Part shown: in pieces, positions 43,623 through 52,227 of the stretch
Position numbering within the stretch: position 1 is the first letter of the stretch
Layout: every line of letters begins with the position of its first letter
From: Arthrobacter sp. 35W
Lineage (GTDB): Bacteria > Actinomycetota > Actinomycetes > Actinomycetales > Micrococcaceae
NCBI RefSeq assembly: GCF_000482545.1
Contig: NZ_KI519455.1
Coordinates: 310,001 to 374,000, forward strand
DNA length: 64,000 nt
Reading direction: 5' to 3'
Notes under the pieces: generated by a model
What the model saw: only the letters and a program-made list of their open reading frames with translations
What the model was told of the DNA's origin: nothing
Database searches by the model: none
Program-made: the position numbers and the translations under genes

Positions 43623-44837
43623 ATGACCACCGCCTCCCCCGTAGCCCGCAACAGGGCCCGCGTCCGCAAGACCCTGGCCATCACCAACGCCATGGTGGTC
43701 CCCATCGACGGCGAGCCGTTCGAGGGCACTGTAGTGGTCCGGAGCGGGAAGATCGCGGCGATGGGACCCAAGACCAAGGTACCCGCCGGGGCCGAGGTGC
43801 TCGACGCCGAGGGCCAGTGGCTGTTGCCAGGCTTCATCGACGCCCACGTCCACCTGGGCATGCACCCGGAGGGCGAGGTGGGTTCCACCAGCGACGTGAA
43901 TGAGATGACGGATCCGGTCACGGCCGGCGTCCGCGCCATCGACGCCGTCGACCCCTTCGACCCCGGGTTCGACGACGCCCTGGCCGGCGGCGTCACGGCC
44001 GTGAACATCAACCCGGGCTCAGGCAACCCGATCGGCGGGCTCGCGGTGGCTCTGCACACGCACGGGCGGTACGTGGAGGAGATGGTGCTGCGCTCCCCCA
44101 GCGGGTTGAAGTCCGCGCTGGGCGAGAACCCCAAGACCGTCTACGGCCACAAGAAGGCCATGCCCTCCACGCGGCTGGGCACCGCCATGGTGATCCGCAA
44201 GGCCTTCATCGACGCGCAGAACTACATGGCCAAGAATGATCCGGCCGCCCGCGACCCCAAGATGGAAGCGCTGGCCATGGTGCTGCGCCGCGAAATCCCG
44301 TGGCGCCAGCACTGCCACCGCGCGGACGACATCGCCACAGCACTGCGCCTGGCGGACGAGTTCGGCTACGAGCTGGTGCTGGACCACGGCACGGAGGCGC
44401 ACATCCTGGGCGATGTCCTTGCCGAGCGCGGCGTGCCCGTGCTGATCGGCCCGCTGTTCACCACCAAGTCCAAGGTGGAGCTGCGCGGGCGTTCGCTGGC
44501 CAACCCGGGCAAACTGGCCGCCGCCGGCGTCGAAATCTCCATCATCACCGACCACCCCGTGGTGCCGATCAATTTCCTGATCCACCAGTGCACGCTGGCC
44601 GTGAAGGAGGGGCTGGACCGCGAGACGGCGCTGCGGGCGGTGACCATCAACCCGGCCAAGGTGCTGGGGCTGGACAGCCGGATCGGCTCGCTGGCCGTGG
44701 GCAAGGACGCCGACCTGGTGCTCTGGAGCGGCGATCCCCTGGACGTCATGCAGCGTGCGTTGAAGGTGTGGATCGGCGGCAAGCCGGTGTACCACTACGA
44801 CGGCGACGAGCGCCGCGGCGTGGTGGCCGCCCGCTGA
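43623..44837 (+). CDS. Amidohydrolase superfamily protein (imidazolonepropionase/prolidase-like)
   Basis: 404 residues from the ATG at 43623, preceded by GAGGAAAGG. After a beta-sandwich start (ITNAMVVPIDGEPFEGTVVVR) comes the metal motif FIDAHVHLG near 73-80. Further metal ligands are likely in the Lys/His region (HCHRADDI near 225, DHGTEAH near 260), and the late Asp in ITDHPVVPI near 318. The end follows the normal pattern AVGKDADLVLWSGDPLDV. Family members hydrolyse cyclic or linear amides, guanines or dipeptides in the cytoplasm. The identity of the substrate is not visible. Single gene; a family 1 hairpin repeat follows. Confidence 0.88.
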   Translation: MTTASPVARNRARVRKTLAITNAMVVPIDGEPFEGTVVVRSGKIAAMGPKTKVPAGAEVLDAEGQWLLPGFIDAHVHLGMHPEGEVGSTSDVNEMTDPVTAGVRAIDAVDPFDPGFDDALAGGVTAVNINPGSGNPIGGLAVALHTHGRYVEEMVLRSPSGLKSALGENPKTVYGHKKAMPSTRLGTAMVIRKAFIDAQNYMAKNDPAARDPKMEALAMVLRREIPWRQHCHRADDIATALRLADEFGYELVLDHGTEAHILGDVLAERGVPVLIGPLFTTKSKVELRGRSLANPGKLAAAGVEISIITDHPVVPINFLIHQCTLAVKEGLDRETALRAVTINPAKVLGLDSRIGSLAVGKDADLVLWSGDPLDVMQRALKVWIGGKPVYHYDGDERRGVVAAR

Positions 44838-44863
44838 TTCCTGTCCCCTGCAGCACCCACAGC

Positions 44864-44967
44864 GGGCGGCAGAGCCGGCATTTTTTGTAGGCGGCGTCAA
44901 AGGACGCTGGCCGCCCCGCGGCCGTAGCGGCCCTAGCCGCCGGAAAAATGCCGGTCTGCAGTCCGCC
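44864..44967. repeat. Structured intergenic repeat, family 1, copy B
   Basis: It fills the 135-bp gap between convergent amidohydrolase and metB genes. CCGGCATTTTT (44875-44885) pairs with AAAAATGCCGG (44944-44954), GGCGGC with GCCGCC inside it, and GGCCGC with GCGGCC at the centre. The same order of blocks is found at 13576-13674. The T-run in the stem would serve termination on either strand. Confidence 0.6.
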
Positions 44968-44972
44968 GGGGC

Positions 44973-46151
44973 TTAGATCTCGACCTGGATGTGCTTCTCG
45001 CCCCAGACCTTGGCGAAGGCGTGCTCCAGATCGGCCAGCAGGTCCTCGAGGTCTTCGATGCCCACGGACAGGCGGATCAGGTTCACCGGCACGGCCAGCT
45101 CGGTGCCCTTGACGGAGGCGTGGGTCATCTCGGAGGGGTAGTTCATCAGGGATTCGATGCCGCCGAGGGATTCCGCCAGGGTGAACACCTTGGTGGACTC
45201 GGCCACCTTGCGGGCCGCGGCCTCGCCGCCCTTGAACTGCACGGAGATCATGCCGCCGAACTTCTTCATCTGCCGCGCGGCCAGCTCGTGGCCGGGGTGG
45301 TCCGGCAGGCCGGGGTAGAGCACGCGCTCCACCTCCGGGCGGGTCAGCAGCCATTCGGCGATCGCCTGGGCGTTCTCCGAGTGGCGGTCCATGCGCACGC
45401 CCAGGGTCTTAAGCCCGCGCGTCGTCAACCAGGCCTCCATCGGGGCCGAGACGGCGCCGACGGCGAACTGGATGAAGCCGATCTTCTCCGCCATGGCGTC
45501 GTCGTTGAGCACGATGGCCCCGCCGCTGGCGTCCGAGTGGCCGCCGATGTACTTGGTGGTGGAGTGGACCACGATGTCCGCGCCCAGCGCCAGCGGGTTC
45601 TGCAGGTACGGCGAGGCGAAGGTGTTGTCGACCACCAGCAGGGCGCCGGCGGAATGGGCTGCCTCGGCGGCGGCGGCGATGTCGGTGATCTTCATCATCG
45701 GGTTCGACGGCGTCTCGACCCAGACCATCTTCGTGGGCGCGGCGGCAATCGCGGCGGCAACAGCACCGGCGTCGGACATGTCCACGGCGGCGTTGGTGAT
45801 CCCCCACGGCGCCAGCACGCGGTTGATCAGGCGGTAGGTGCCGCCATAGACGTCGTTGCCCATCACGATGTGGTCGCCCGGGGCCAGCAGCGCGCGGATC
45901 AGCGCATCCTCTGCGGCCAGTCCGGAGGCGAAGCTGAACGCGTGCTTGCCGCCCTCAAGCGCCGCCAGCTGGGTCTGCAGGGAATCGCGCGTGGGGTTGG
46001 TGCCGCGCCCGTACTCGTAGCCGTTGCGCAGACCGCCAATGCCGTCCTGGGCAAAGGTGGAGGTTTGGTACAGCGGCGGAACGACGGATCCTGTGGTGGC
46101 GTCCGGCTCCTGGCCGGCGTGCACGGCACGAGTGTTGAATCCCTGGCTCAT
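44973..46151 (-). CDS. metB: Cystathionine gamma-synthase (or gamma-lyase)
   Basis: 392 residues. The PLP-dependent Cys/Met metabolism fold is complete: NTRAVHAGQEPDATTGSVVP at the start, YEYGRGTNPTR, SFASGLAA, VWVETPSNP with the PLP-pyridine contact DNTFASP, and Lys200 in HSTTKYIGGHSD. SLGGIESLMNYP lies near the C-terminus. MetB joins O-acyl-homoserine and cysteine to cystathionine. Given the cystathionine beta-synthase gene 26 bp upstream, gamma-lyase activity (reverse transsulfuration to cysteine) is equally possible; sequence alone does not decide. The pair is one operon. Confidence 0.88.
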   Translation of the reverse strand: MSQGFNTRAVHAGQEPDATTGSVVPPLYQTSTFAQDGIGGLRNGYEYGRGTNPTRDSLQTQLAALEGGKHAFSFASGLAAEDALIRALLAPGDHIVMGNDVYGGTYRLINRVLAPWGITNAAVDMSDAGAVAAAIAAAPTKMVWVETPSNPMMKITDIAAAAEAAHSAGALLVVDNTFASPYLQNPLALGADIVVHSTTKYIGGHSDASGGAIVLNDDAMAEKIGFIQFAVGAVSAPMEAWLTTRGLKTLGVRMDRHSENAQAIAEWLLTRPEVERVLYPGLPDHPGHELAARQMKKFGGMISVQFKGGEAAARKVAESTKVFTLAESLGGIESLMNYPSEMTHASVKGTELAVPVNLIRLSVGIEDLEDLLADLEHAFAKVWGEKHIQVEI

Positions 46152-46177
46152 TGCGTCTCCTGGTGTGTCGATGCGGA

Positions 46178-47563
46178 TTAGTCATTGAGGTAGTTCAGCA
46201 GATCATGGCGCGTCAGTACACCCACCGGCGCCCCCACAAAGGTCACCATCAGCGCATCCACGTCCTGCAATTTGGCGCGCGCGGCGGAAATGGGCTCCAG
46301 CGAGCCGATGATCGGCAGCGGCGGCTGCATGTGTTCGGTGATCTTGTCCGTCAGTTTCGCCTCGCCGCGGAAGAGCTTGCCGGTCAGCGTGCGCTCGTCC
46401 ACCGAGCCCACCACCTCGCCCATCACCACGGGCGGTTCCTGGGTCAGCACGGGGATCTGCGAGACGCCGTATTCGCTCATCAGGGAGATGACATCGCGCA
46501 CCGTCTCGTTCGGGTGGATGTGCACCAGCGCCGGCAGCTGGCCGGTCTTGGTCTTGAGCAGCTCGCCGATCGCGGGCTCGTCGGTGGCCTTCAGGAAACC
46601 GTACGACTGCATCCAGGTGTCGTTGAAGATCTTGGCCAGGTAGCCGCGGCCGCTGTCCGGCAGGAGCACGACGACGACGGCATCCGGCCCCAGCCCCTTG
46701 GCCGCTTCCAGCGCGGCCACCACGGCCATGCCCGAGGAGCCACCCACCAGCAGGCCTTCCTCGCGGGCCAGCCGGCGGGTCATGGCGAAGCTGTCGTTGT
46801 CCGAGACCGCGATGATCTGGTGCGGAACGGCCGGGTCGTAGGATTCGGGCCAGATGTCCTCGCCCACGCCCTCCACCAGGTAGGGGCGTCCGGTGCCGCC
46901 GGAGTAGACGGAGCCTTCAGGGTCCGCGCCGATGATCTGGACCTCGCCGCCGTCGGCCTCGGGACGGGCGGCGGACACCTCGCGCAGGAAGCGGCCGGTG
47001 CCGGTGATGGTGCCGCCGGTGCCCACGCCCGCCACAAAGTGCGTGACCTTGCCGTCGGTGTCGCGCCAGATTTCCGGGCCGGTGGTTTCGTAGTGGCTCA
47101 GCGGGCCGTTCTGGTTGGAGAACTGGTCCGGCTTGTAGGCGCCGGGGATCTCGGTGACCAGCCTGTCGGAGACGCCGTAGTAGGACTGCGGGCTGTCCGC
47201 GGCCACCGCCGTCGGCGTCACCACCACCTCGGCACCGTAGGCCTGCAGCACGGCGCGCTTGTCCTCGCCCACCTTGTCCGGCACCACGAAGACGCAGTTG
47301 TAGCCGCGCTGCTGGGCCACCATGGCCATGGCCACGCCCGTGTTGCCGCTGGTGGGCTCGACGACGGTGCCGCCGGGGCCGATCAGGCCCGCCTTCGCGG
47401 CCTCGTCCAGCATCTTCACGGCGATCCGGTCCTTGGCGGAGCCGCCCGGATTCATGTACTCCAGCTTCACCAGGATCGTGGCGTCGATGCCCGCGCTCAC
47501 CTTGTTCAATTTGACCAAGGGGGTGTTGCCGATCAGGTCCAAAACGGAGTTGGCGTACTTCAT
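46178..47563 (-). CDS. Cystathionine beta-synthase
   Basis: 461 residues. The PLP domain has Lys44 in NPGGSAKDRIA, the phosphate/substrate loop PTSGNTG at 70-76 and GVGTGGTITGTGRFL. Residues from about 335 hold two CBS domains (ETVRDVISLMSEYGVSQIPVL and a second ending in GVLTRHDLLNYLND). The N-terminal heme region of the animal enzyme is absent. It condenses serine (or O-acetylserine) with homocysteine to cystathionine; the CBS domains likely bind an adenosyl ligand. It is the first gene of a two-gene transsulfuration operon. Confidence 0.92.
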   Translation of the reverse strand: MKYANSVLDLIGNTPLVKLNKVSAGIDATILVKLEYMNPGGSAKDRIAVKMLDEAAKAGLIGPGGTVVEPTSGNTGVAMAMVAQQRGYNCVFVVPDKVGEDKRAVLQAYGAEVVVTPTAVAADSPQSYYGVSDRLVTEIPGAYKPDQFSNQNGPLSHYETTGPEIWRDTDGKVTHFVAGVGTGGTITGTGRFLREVSAARPEADGGEVQIIGADPEGSVYSGGTGRPYLVEGVGEDIWPESYDPAVPHQIIAVSDNDSFAMTRRLAREEGLLVGGSSGMAVVAALEAAKGLGPDAVVVVLLPDSGRGYLAKIFNDTWMQSYGFLKATDEPAIGELLKTKTGQLPALVHIHPNETVRDVISLMSEYGVSQIPVLTQEPPVVMGEVVGSVDERTLTGKLFRGEAKLTDKITEHMQPPLPIIGSLEPISAARAKLQDVDALMVTFVGAPVGVLTRHDLLNYLND

Positions 47564-47617
47564 GGCTTAAACCTAGCGGCCCTGTCCAGTAACCGAAGAC
47601 ACCGCGCCCCCTTAAAG

Positions 47618-47684
47618 CCCAACTAGGTAACAGTTATCGCACATTCCGATGGGCGGAACGTGCGATAACTGTCACCTAGTTGGG
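47618..47684. terminator. Long palindrome between putA and the transsulfuration operon
   Basis: 25-nt arms (47618-47642, starting CCCAACTAGGTAACAG, and 47660-47684) are complementary at 24 of 25 positions, with a 17-nt loop. It follows the putA stop on the minus strand and precedes the cystathionine beta-synthase gene by 55 bp. There is no T-run. Confidence 0.6.
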
Positions 47685-47698
47685 TGGGTGGAGGCTGG

Positions 47699-50600
47699 TT
47701 AGATCAGGTCATCCGAGAGGTGGTTCGGCGTGCCGAAACGGTGCGCGGTGATGCTGACGGCCTGCTCGTGCAGGAACGGGAGCATCTCGATGCGGCCGGC
47801 CTCGGTGGCTTCGCCGGCGTAGATTGCCACGTCCGGACGGCCGTTGGTGGCCGTGTAGAGGGCGCTGGCGTCCCCGCCGAGGAGGCGGATGCGGCCGGCA
47901 CCGCGGCGGGCGGCGGCGGCCAGGTAGGCGCCGTCGTTCTCCACCCAGGCGGAGATGCCCAGCTCGCTGAGCACTGCCTTGACCGCGGAGGGAAGCTCGA
48001 CGGCGGTGGAGACGCCCGGGCGGGCGCCGGCCAGCAGTGCAGCACCGAGCACGCGCAGCAGCGTGGCCACGGACTCGCCCTCGGCCAGGCGGATGGAGGT
48101 GTCCACCGGCAGGTAGCGGAACACATTGCGCTCGGCGGTCAGGGCCGAGACGTCCTTGGCGGCGCCGAACTCATCGGCCCAGGCGGCGGCGTCGGAGCGC
48201 AGCGCGCGCTCCAGCCAGCCGCGCTCGGTGTCGGAGACGATGCCCGTTGCGGCGCCAAGAACCTTGGCTGCGGCACCCTCGATGGTGGCCGTGGCGGTGG
48301 ACTCGGCCGGAACCCAGCTGCCCAGACCGGCCAGGTAGTTGGGGCCGCCGGCCTTGGTGCCCGCACCAACGGCGGACTTCTTCCAGCCGCCGAACGGCTG
48401 GCGCTGCACGATGGCGCCGGTGATGCCGCGGTTCACGTACAGGTTGCCGGCTTCGATGGTGTCCAGCCAGGTGCCGATCTCCGCAGAGTCCAGGGAGTGC
48501 AGGCCGGAGGTGAGGCCGTACTCGATCTGGTTGGTCATCGCGATGGCCTCTTCCAGCGTCTCGGCGGTCATGACGCCGAGCACCGGGCCGAAGAACTCGG
48601 TCAGGTGGAAGTAGCTGCCGCGCTTGACGCCGGTGCGAACACCCGGGCTCCAGAGGAGGCCTTCGTCGTCGAGCTTGGCGGGCTTCACGGCCCACGTCTC
48701 GCCCGCACCGAGGGTGGTGAGTGCGTTGAGCAGCTTGCCGGCGGCGGGCTCGATGACCGGGCCCATCTGGGTGGTGGCCTCGGCCGGGAAGCCGACGGTC
48801 AGGGACTTGGCGGCGTCGATGAGTTGGTTGCGGAAGCGTGCCGAGGAGGCCACGGAGCCGACCAGGATCACCAGCGAGGCGGCGGAGCACTTCTGCCCGG
48901 CGTGGCCGAACGCGGAGTTGATGACGTCCTTGGCGGCCAGGTCCAGGTCGGCGCTGGGGGTGACGATGATGGCGTTCTTGCCGGAGGTCTCGGCCAGCAG
49001 TGGCAGGTCCGTGCGGAAGCTGCGGAACAGCTCGGCGGTCTCGTAGCCACCGGTCAGGATCACTCGGTCAACGCTGGGGTGCGAGACCAGCTGGCGGCCG
49101 AGCTCCTTCTCCCCGAGCTGGACCAGGGCCAGCACCTCGCGGGGCACACCGGCGTCCCACAGGGCCTTGACCATCACGGAGCCGCTGCGGCGGGCCTGGG
49201 TGGCGGGCTTGATGACGACGGCGGAGCCGGCGGCCAGCGCCGCCAGGGTGGAGCCGGCGGGGATGGCCACCGGGAAGTTCCACGGCGGAGTGACAACCGT
49301 CAGGCCGGCGGGGACGAAGGTGGCGCCGTCGACGGTCTCCAGATCCTTGGCACGCTCGGCGTAGTAGTGCGCGAAGTCGATGGCCTCGCTGATTTCCGGG
49401 TCCGACTGGTCGATGGTCTTGCCGGTCTCCGAGGCCATGACCTCCATGAGATCCGCGCGGCGGGACTCCAGGACGTCGCCGGCGCGGTGCAGGATGGCGG
49501 CACGCTCGGCGCCGGTCATGGCACCCCAGGCCTTGCCGTGCTCCAGAGCGGTGGCGATGGTGGCGTTGAGGGTGTCCAGATCCGTGATGCGGGTGGACTC
49601 CACCAGATCGTTGCCCAGCACGGAGCCGGGGATCTTGGCCAGGATGTCCCGGCTCCAGGCGCGGTTGGCGGCCAGGGAGGGATCGGTGTCCGGGGTGTTG
49701 GTGAAGCCCTCCAGCGCCGCCGGGGCGGCCGGCAGGGCGCGGTTCTGCTGGCGGTTGGCCGGCGGAACTGTGTCGTCAAGGGTCGCCAGGGAAGCCAGGA
49801 AGCGCTGCTTTTCGCGCTCGAACAGGGCCTCGTTGGCGCTGAGCTCGAACACGGCGGACATGAAGTTGTCCTGGCTGGCGCCCTCTTCCAGGCGGCGGAT
49901 CAGGTAGGCGATGGCGACGTCGAACTCGCCCGGGTGCACCACCGGCGTGTACAGCAGCAGGGATCCGACGTCCTTGCGCACGGCCGTGGCCTGGCCGGTG
50001 GCCATGCCCAGCAGCATCTCGAACTCGATGCCGGAGACCACGCCGCGCTGCTTGGCCAGCAGCCAGGCATAGGCGACGTCGAAGAGGTTGTGGCCGGCGA
50101 CGCCGATGCGCACACCGTCCACGTGCCCGGGGGTCAGTGCGTAGTTGATGACGCGCTTGTAGTTGGTGTCCGAATCCTGCTTGGTGCCCCAGGTGGCCAG
50201 CGGCCAGTCATGCAGGGAGGCTTCAACCTGCTCCATGGGCAGGTTGGCGCCCTTCACGACGCGCACCTTGATGGGTGCACCGCCGTCGGCGCGGCGGGCC
50301 GTGGCCCATTCCTGCAGCTCCATCATGGCGCCCAGGGCGTCAGGCAGGTAGGCCTGCAGCACAATGCCGGCCTCAAGGTTCTTGAACGCGGGCATGTCCA
50401 GGATGCGCTTGAACACGGCGATGGTCATGCCGAGGTCCTTGTACTCCTCCATGTCCAGGTTGATGAACTTGGGCTTGGGGAAGGAGGCGGCCAGCGTGTA
50501 CAGCGGCAGCAGCTTCTCCACAATGTGGTCCACGGCCTCGTCGAAGGCCCACGGGGAGTGCGGGGCCACGGTGGAGGATTCCTTGATGGACACGTAGTCC

Positions 50601-51160
50601 ACGTCCTCGCGGGCCAGCAGCTTCAGCGTTCCCTCCAGGCGGCGGGCGGCCTCGTGCTCGCCCAGGACGGCCTCGCCGAGCAGGTTCACGTTCAGGTTCA
50701 CGCCGTCCTGGCGGATCTTGGCGATGGCCGGACCCAGCTTGGCGTCTGTCGCGTCGACAATCAGGTGGCCCACCATCTCGCGCAGCACCTTGCGGGCGAT
50801 CGGGATGACCACCTGCGGCAGCACGGGGGCCATCACGCCGCCCAGGCGGACGGCGCTGCGCATGTACCAGGGCAGGAAAGCGGGGACCTTCGGTGCCAGC
50901 CGGGCCAGGTTGCGGCCGGCGACGGCGAGGTCTTCGGGGCGGATGACGCCGTCGACGAAGCCCACGGTGAAGTCCAGGCCGTTGGGGTCCTTCAGGACGC
51001 CGGCCAGGCGCTGGGCGGAGACGTCCACCGGCACCTTGGAGGCCTCGGTCAGCCAGTGGCGGACCAGGGCGATGGTTTCCGTGGCCAGCTCATGGGCGGC
51101 GGCTGGATTGGATGCTGAAACGGTGGAAGTCACGGTGGCCTTCTCTGCAGTGCTGCTCAT
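47699..51160 (-). CDS. putA: Bifunctional proline dehydrogenase / L-glutamate gamma-semialdehyde dehydrogenase PutA
   Basis: 1153 residues. The first half is the FAD-dependent proline dehydrogenase barrel (VSIKESSTV, YLPDALGAMMELQEW, RVVKGANLPMEQ, and RIGVAGHNLFDVA). From about 500 an aldehyde dehydrogenase follows, with PWNFPVAI, GQKCSAAS (catalytic Cys758) and EFFGPVLGV. The last 150 residues are a degenerate dehydrogenase-like tail, as in long PutA proteins. There is no N-terminal ribbon-helix-helix, so it is an enzyme but not a repressor. It oxidises proline to glutamate at the membrane surface. A LysR gene starts 128 bp away in the opposite direction. Confidence 0.93.
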   Translation of the reverse strand: MSSTAEKATVTSTVSASNPAAAHELATETIALVRHWLTEASKVPVDVSAQRLAGVLKDPNGLDFTVGFVDGVIRPEDLAVAGRNLARLAPKVPAFLPWYMRSAVRLGGVMAPVLPQVVIPIARKVLREMVGHLIVDATDAKLGPAIAKIRQDGVNLNVNLLGEAVLGEHEAARRLEGTLKLLAREDVDYVSIKESSTVAPHSPWAFDEAVDHIVEKLLPLYTLAASFPKPKFINLDMEEYKDLGMTIAVFKRILDMPAFKNLEAGIVLQAYLPDALGAMMELQEWATARRADGGAPIKVRVVKGANLPMEQVEASLHDWPLATWGTKQDSDTNYKRVINYALTPGHVDGVRIGVAGHNLFDVAYAWLLAKQRGVVSGIEFEMLLGMATGQATAVRKDVGSLLLYTPVVHPGEFDVAIAYLIRRLEEGASQDNFMSAVFELSANEALFEREKQRFLASLATLDDTVPPANRQQNRALPAAPAALEGFTNTPDTDPSLAANRAWSRDILAKIPGSVLGNDLVESTRITDLDTLNATIATALEHGKAWGAMTGAERAAILHRAGDVLESRRADLMEVMASETGKTIDQSDPEISEAIDFAHYYAERAKDLETVDGATFVPAGLTVVTPPWNFPVAIPAGSTLAALAAGSAVVIKPATQARRSGSVMVKALWDAGVPREVLALVQLGEKELGRQLVSHPSVDRVILTGGYETAELFRSFRTDLPLLAETSGKNAIIVTPSADLDLAAKDVINSAFGHAGQKCSAASLVILVGSVASSARFRNQLIDAAKSLTVGFPAEATTQMGPVIEPAAGKLLNALTTLGAGETWAVKPAKLDDEGLLWSPGVRTGVKRGSYFHLTEFFGPVLGVMTAETLEEAIAMTNQIEYGLTSGLHSLDSAEIGTWLDTIEAGNLYVNRGITGAIVQRQPFGGWKKSAVGAGTKAGGPNYLAGLGSWVPAESTATATIEGAAAKVLGAATGIVSDTERGWLERALRSDAAAWADEFGAAKDVSALTAERNVFRYLPVDTSIRLAEGESVATLLRVLGAALLAGARPGVSTAVELPSAVKAVLSELGISAWVENDGAYLAAAARRGAGRIRLLGGDASALYTATNGRPDVAIYAGEATEAGRIEMLPFLHEQAVSITAHRFGTPNHLSDDLI

Positions 51161-51288
51161 GGAACGGGGCTGTCGCTATCTGTCGGTGCGGCTGGGTCTT
51201 TCCTCAAGTATGGAACTACACTCCAATTAGCAAAAGCGTTCTTTTTTGATGAATATCAGTTAGTTCTACTTACGTTTGGAGATGGGCC
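51161..51288. promoter_or_regulatory. Divergent promoter region of putA and the LysR gene
   Basis: A 128-bp region with an AT-rich core (51220-51275) that contrasts with its surroundings. TCCAA near 51224 and TTGGA near 51276 mark the ends of the AT-rich part and could be halves of a wide LysR-type site. I cannot assign -10 and -35 hexamers with confidence. Confidence 0.4.
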
Positions 51289-52227
51289 GTGCTCGACGTC
51301 CGGAGGCTGCGGCTGCTGCGTGAATTGAAGATCCGCGGCACCCTCGCAGAGGTGGCCCAGGCACTGGCCTACACGCCGTCGGCGGTGTCCCAGCAGCTGG
51401 CCCTATTGGAGAAGGAAGCGGGCGTGGAACTGCTGCGCAAATCCGGCCGGCGGGTGCTGTTGACGGCCCAGGCGGAGATCCTGGTGGCCCACACCGCGGA
51501 GATCCTCGAATCCCTGGAACGCGCCGAGGCCGACCTGGCCAGCTCGCTGACCACCGTCACCGGCACCGTGCGGCTGGCGGTCTTCCAATCCGCCGCCCTG
51601 GCCCTGCTGCCGGGTACGCTCAGTGCCATGGCCCGGGAGTATCCGGAGGTGCGGATCGAGATGACCCAGCGTGAGCCCGAAACGGCGCTGCACGAGACCT
51701 GGGCGCGCGACTTCGACCTGGTGGTGGCCGAGCAGTACCCGGGCCATGCCGCACCCCGGCATCCGGAGCTGGACCGCATCACGCTGACCACCGACGCCAT
51801 CCGGCTGGCCGTTCCACCGCCCAGCCAGGAGGGCTCCCCTGCCCGGCCGGCGGGCGCCGTGCTGGCTTCTTTGGAGGACACCGCCGATCTGCCGTGGGTC
51901 ATGGAGCCCCGCGGCGCCGCATCGCGGCATTGGGCCGAGCAGGCCTGCCGGCAGGCCGGCTTCGAGCCGGACGTGCGCTACGAGACGGCCGATCTGCAGG
52001 CCCAGATCCGGCTGATCGAATCCGGCAACGCCGTGGCCCTGATGCCCGATCTGGTGTGGACGGGCCGCGAGAAGACCGTCACACTGCTGGACCTGCCGGG
52101 GCTCCCCCGCCGCACCGTCTTCACCTCCGCGCGCCGGGCCAGCCGGCGCCGCCCGGCCATTGTGGCCTGCCGCGGCATGCTGGCCAGCACGGCCGAGGCC
52201 GTGGCCAATGGGGCGGACACCCCGTGA
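51289..52227 (+). CDS. LysR family transcriptional regulator
   Basis: 312 residues from a GTG at 51289. The helix-turn-helix at 3-62 reads LRLLRELKIRGTLAEVAQAL and then AYTPSAVSQQLALLEKEAG. The effector-binding domain shows the two-lobed pattern GTVRLAVFQSAALALLPGTL and ESGNAVALMPDLVW. It belongs to the branch near ArgP/IciA-like and GltC-like regulators. It overlaps the next gene by GTGA. It may regulate that transporter, the divergent putA, or both. Confidence 0.9.
   Translation: MLDVRRLRLLRELKIRGTLAEVAQALAYTPSAVSQQLALLEKEAGVELLRKSGRRVLLTAQAEILVAHTAEILESLERAEADLASSLTTVTGTVRLAVFQSAALALLPGTLSAMAREYPEVRIEMTQREPETALHETWARDFDLVVAEQYPGHAAPRHPELDRITLTTDAIRLAVPPPSQEGSPARPAGAVLASLEDTADLPWVMEPRGAASRHWAEQACRQAGFEPDVRYETADLQAQIRLIESGNAVALMPDLVWTGREKTVTLLDLPGLPRRTVFTSARRASRRRPAIVACRGMLASTAEAVANGADTP

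Noticed and set aside
42659-44134. A long minus-strand frame crossing the SDR and amidohydrolase genes
   Set aside because: It spans the divergent promoter region of two convincing genes and resembles neither protein family.
47684-51118. A 1144-codon open frame on the plus strand opposite putA
   Set aside because: It has the composition typical of the antisense of a GC-rich gene (rich in Gly, Val, His, Gln), no domain is recognisable, and PutA motifs on the other strand are complete.
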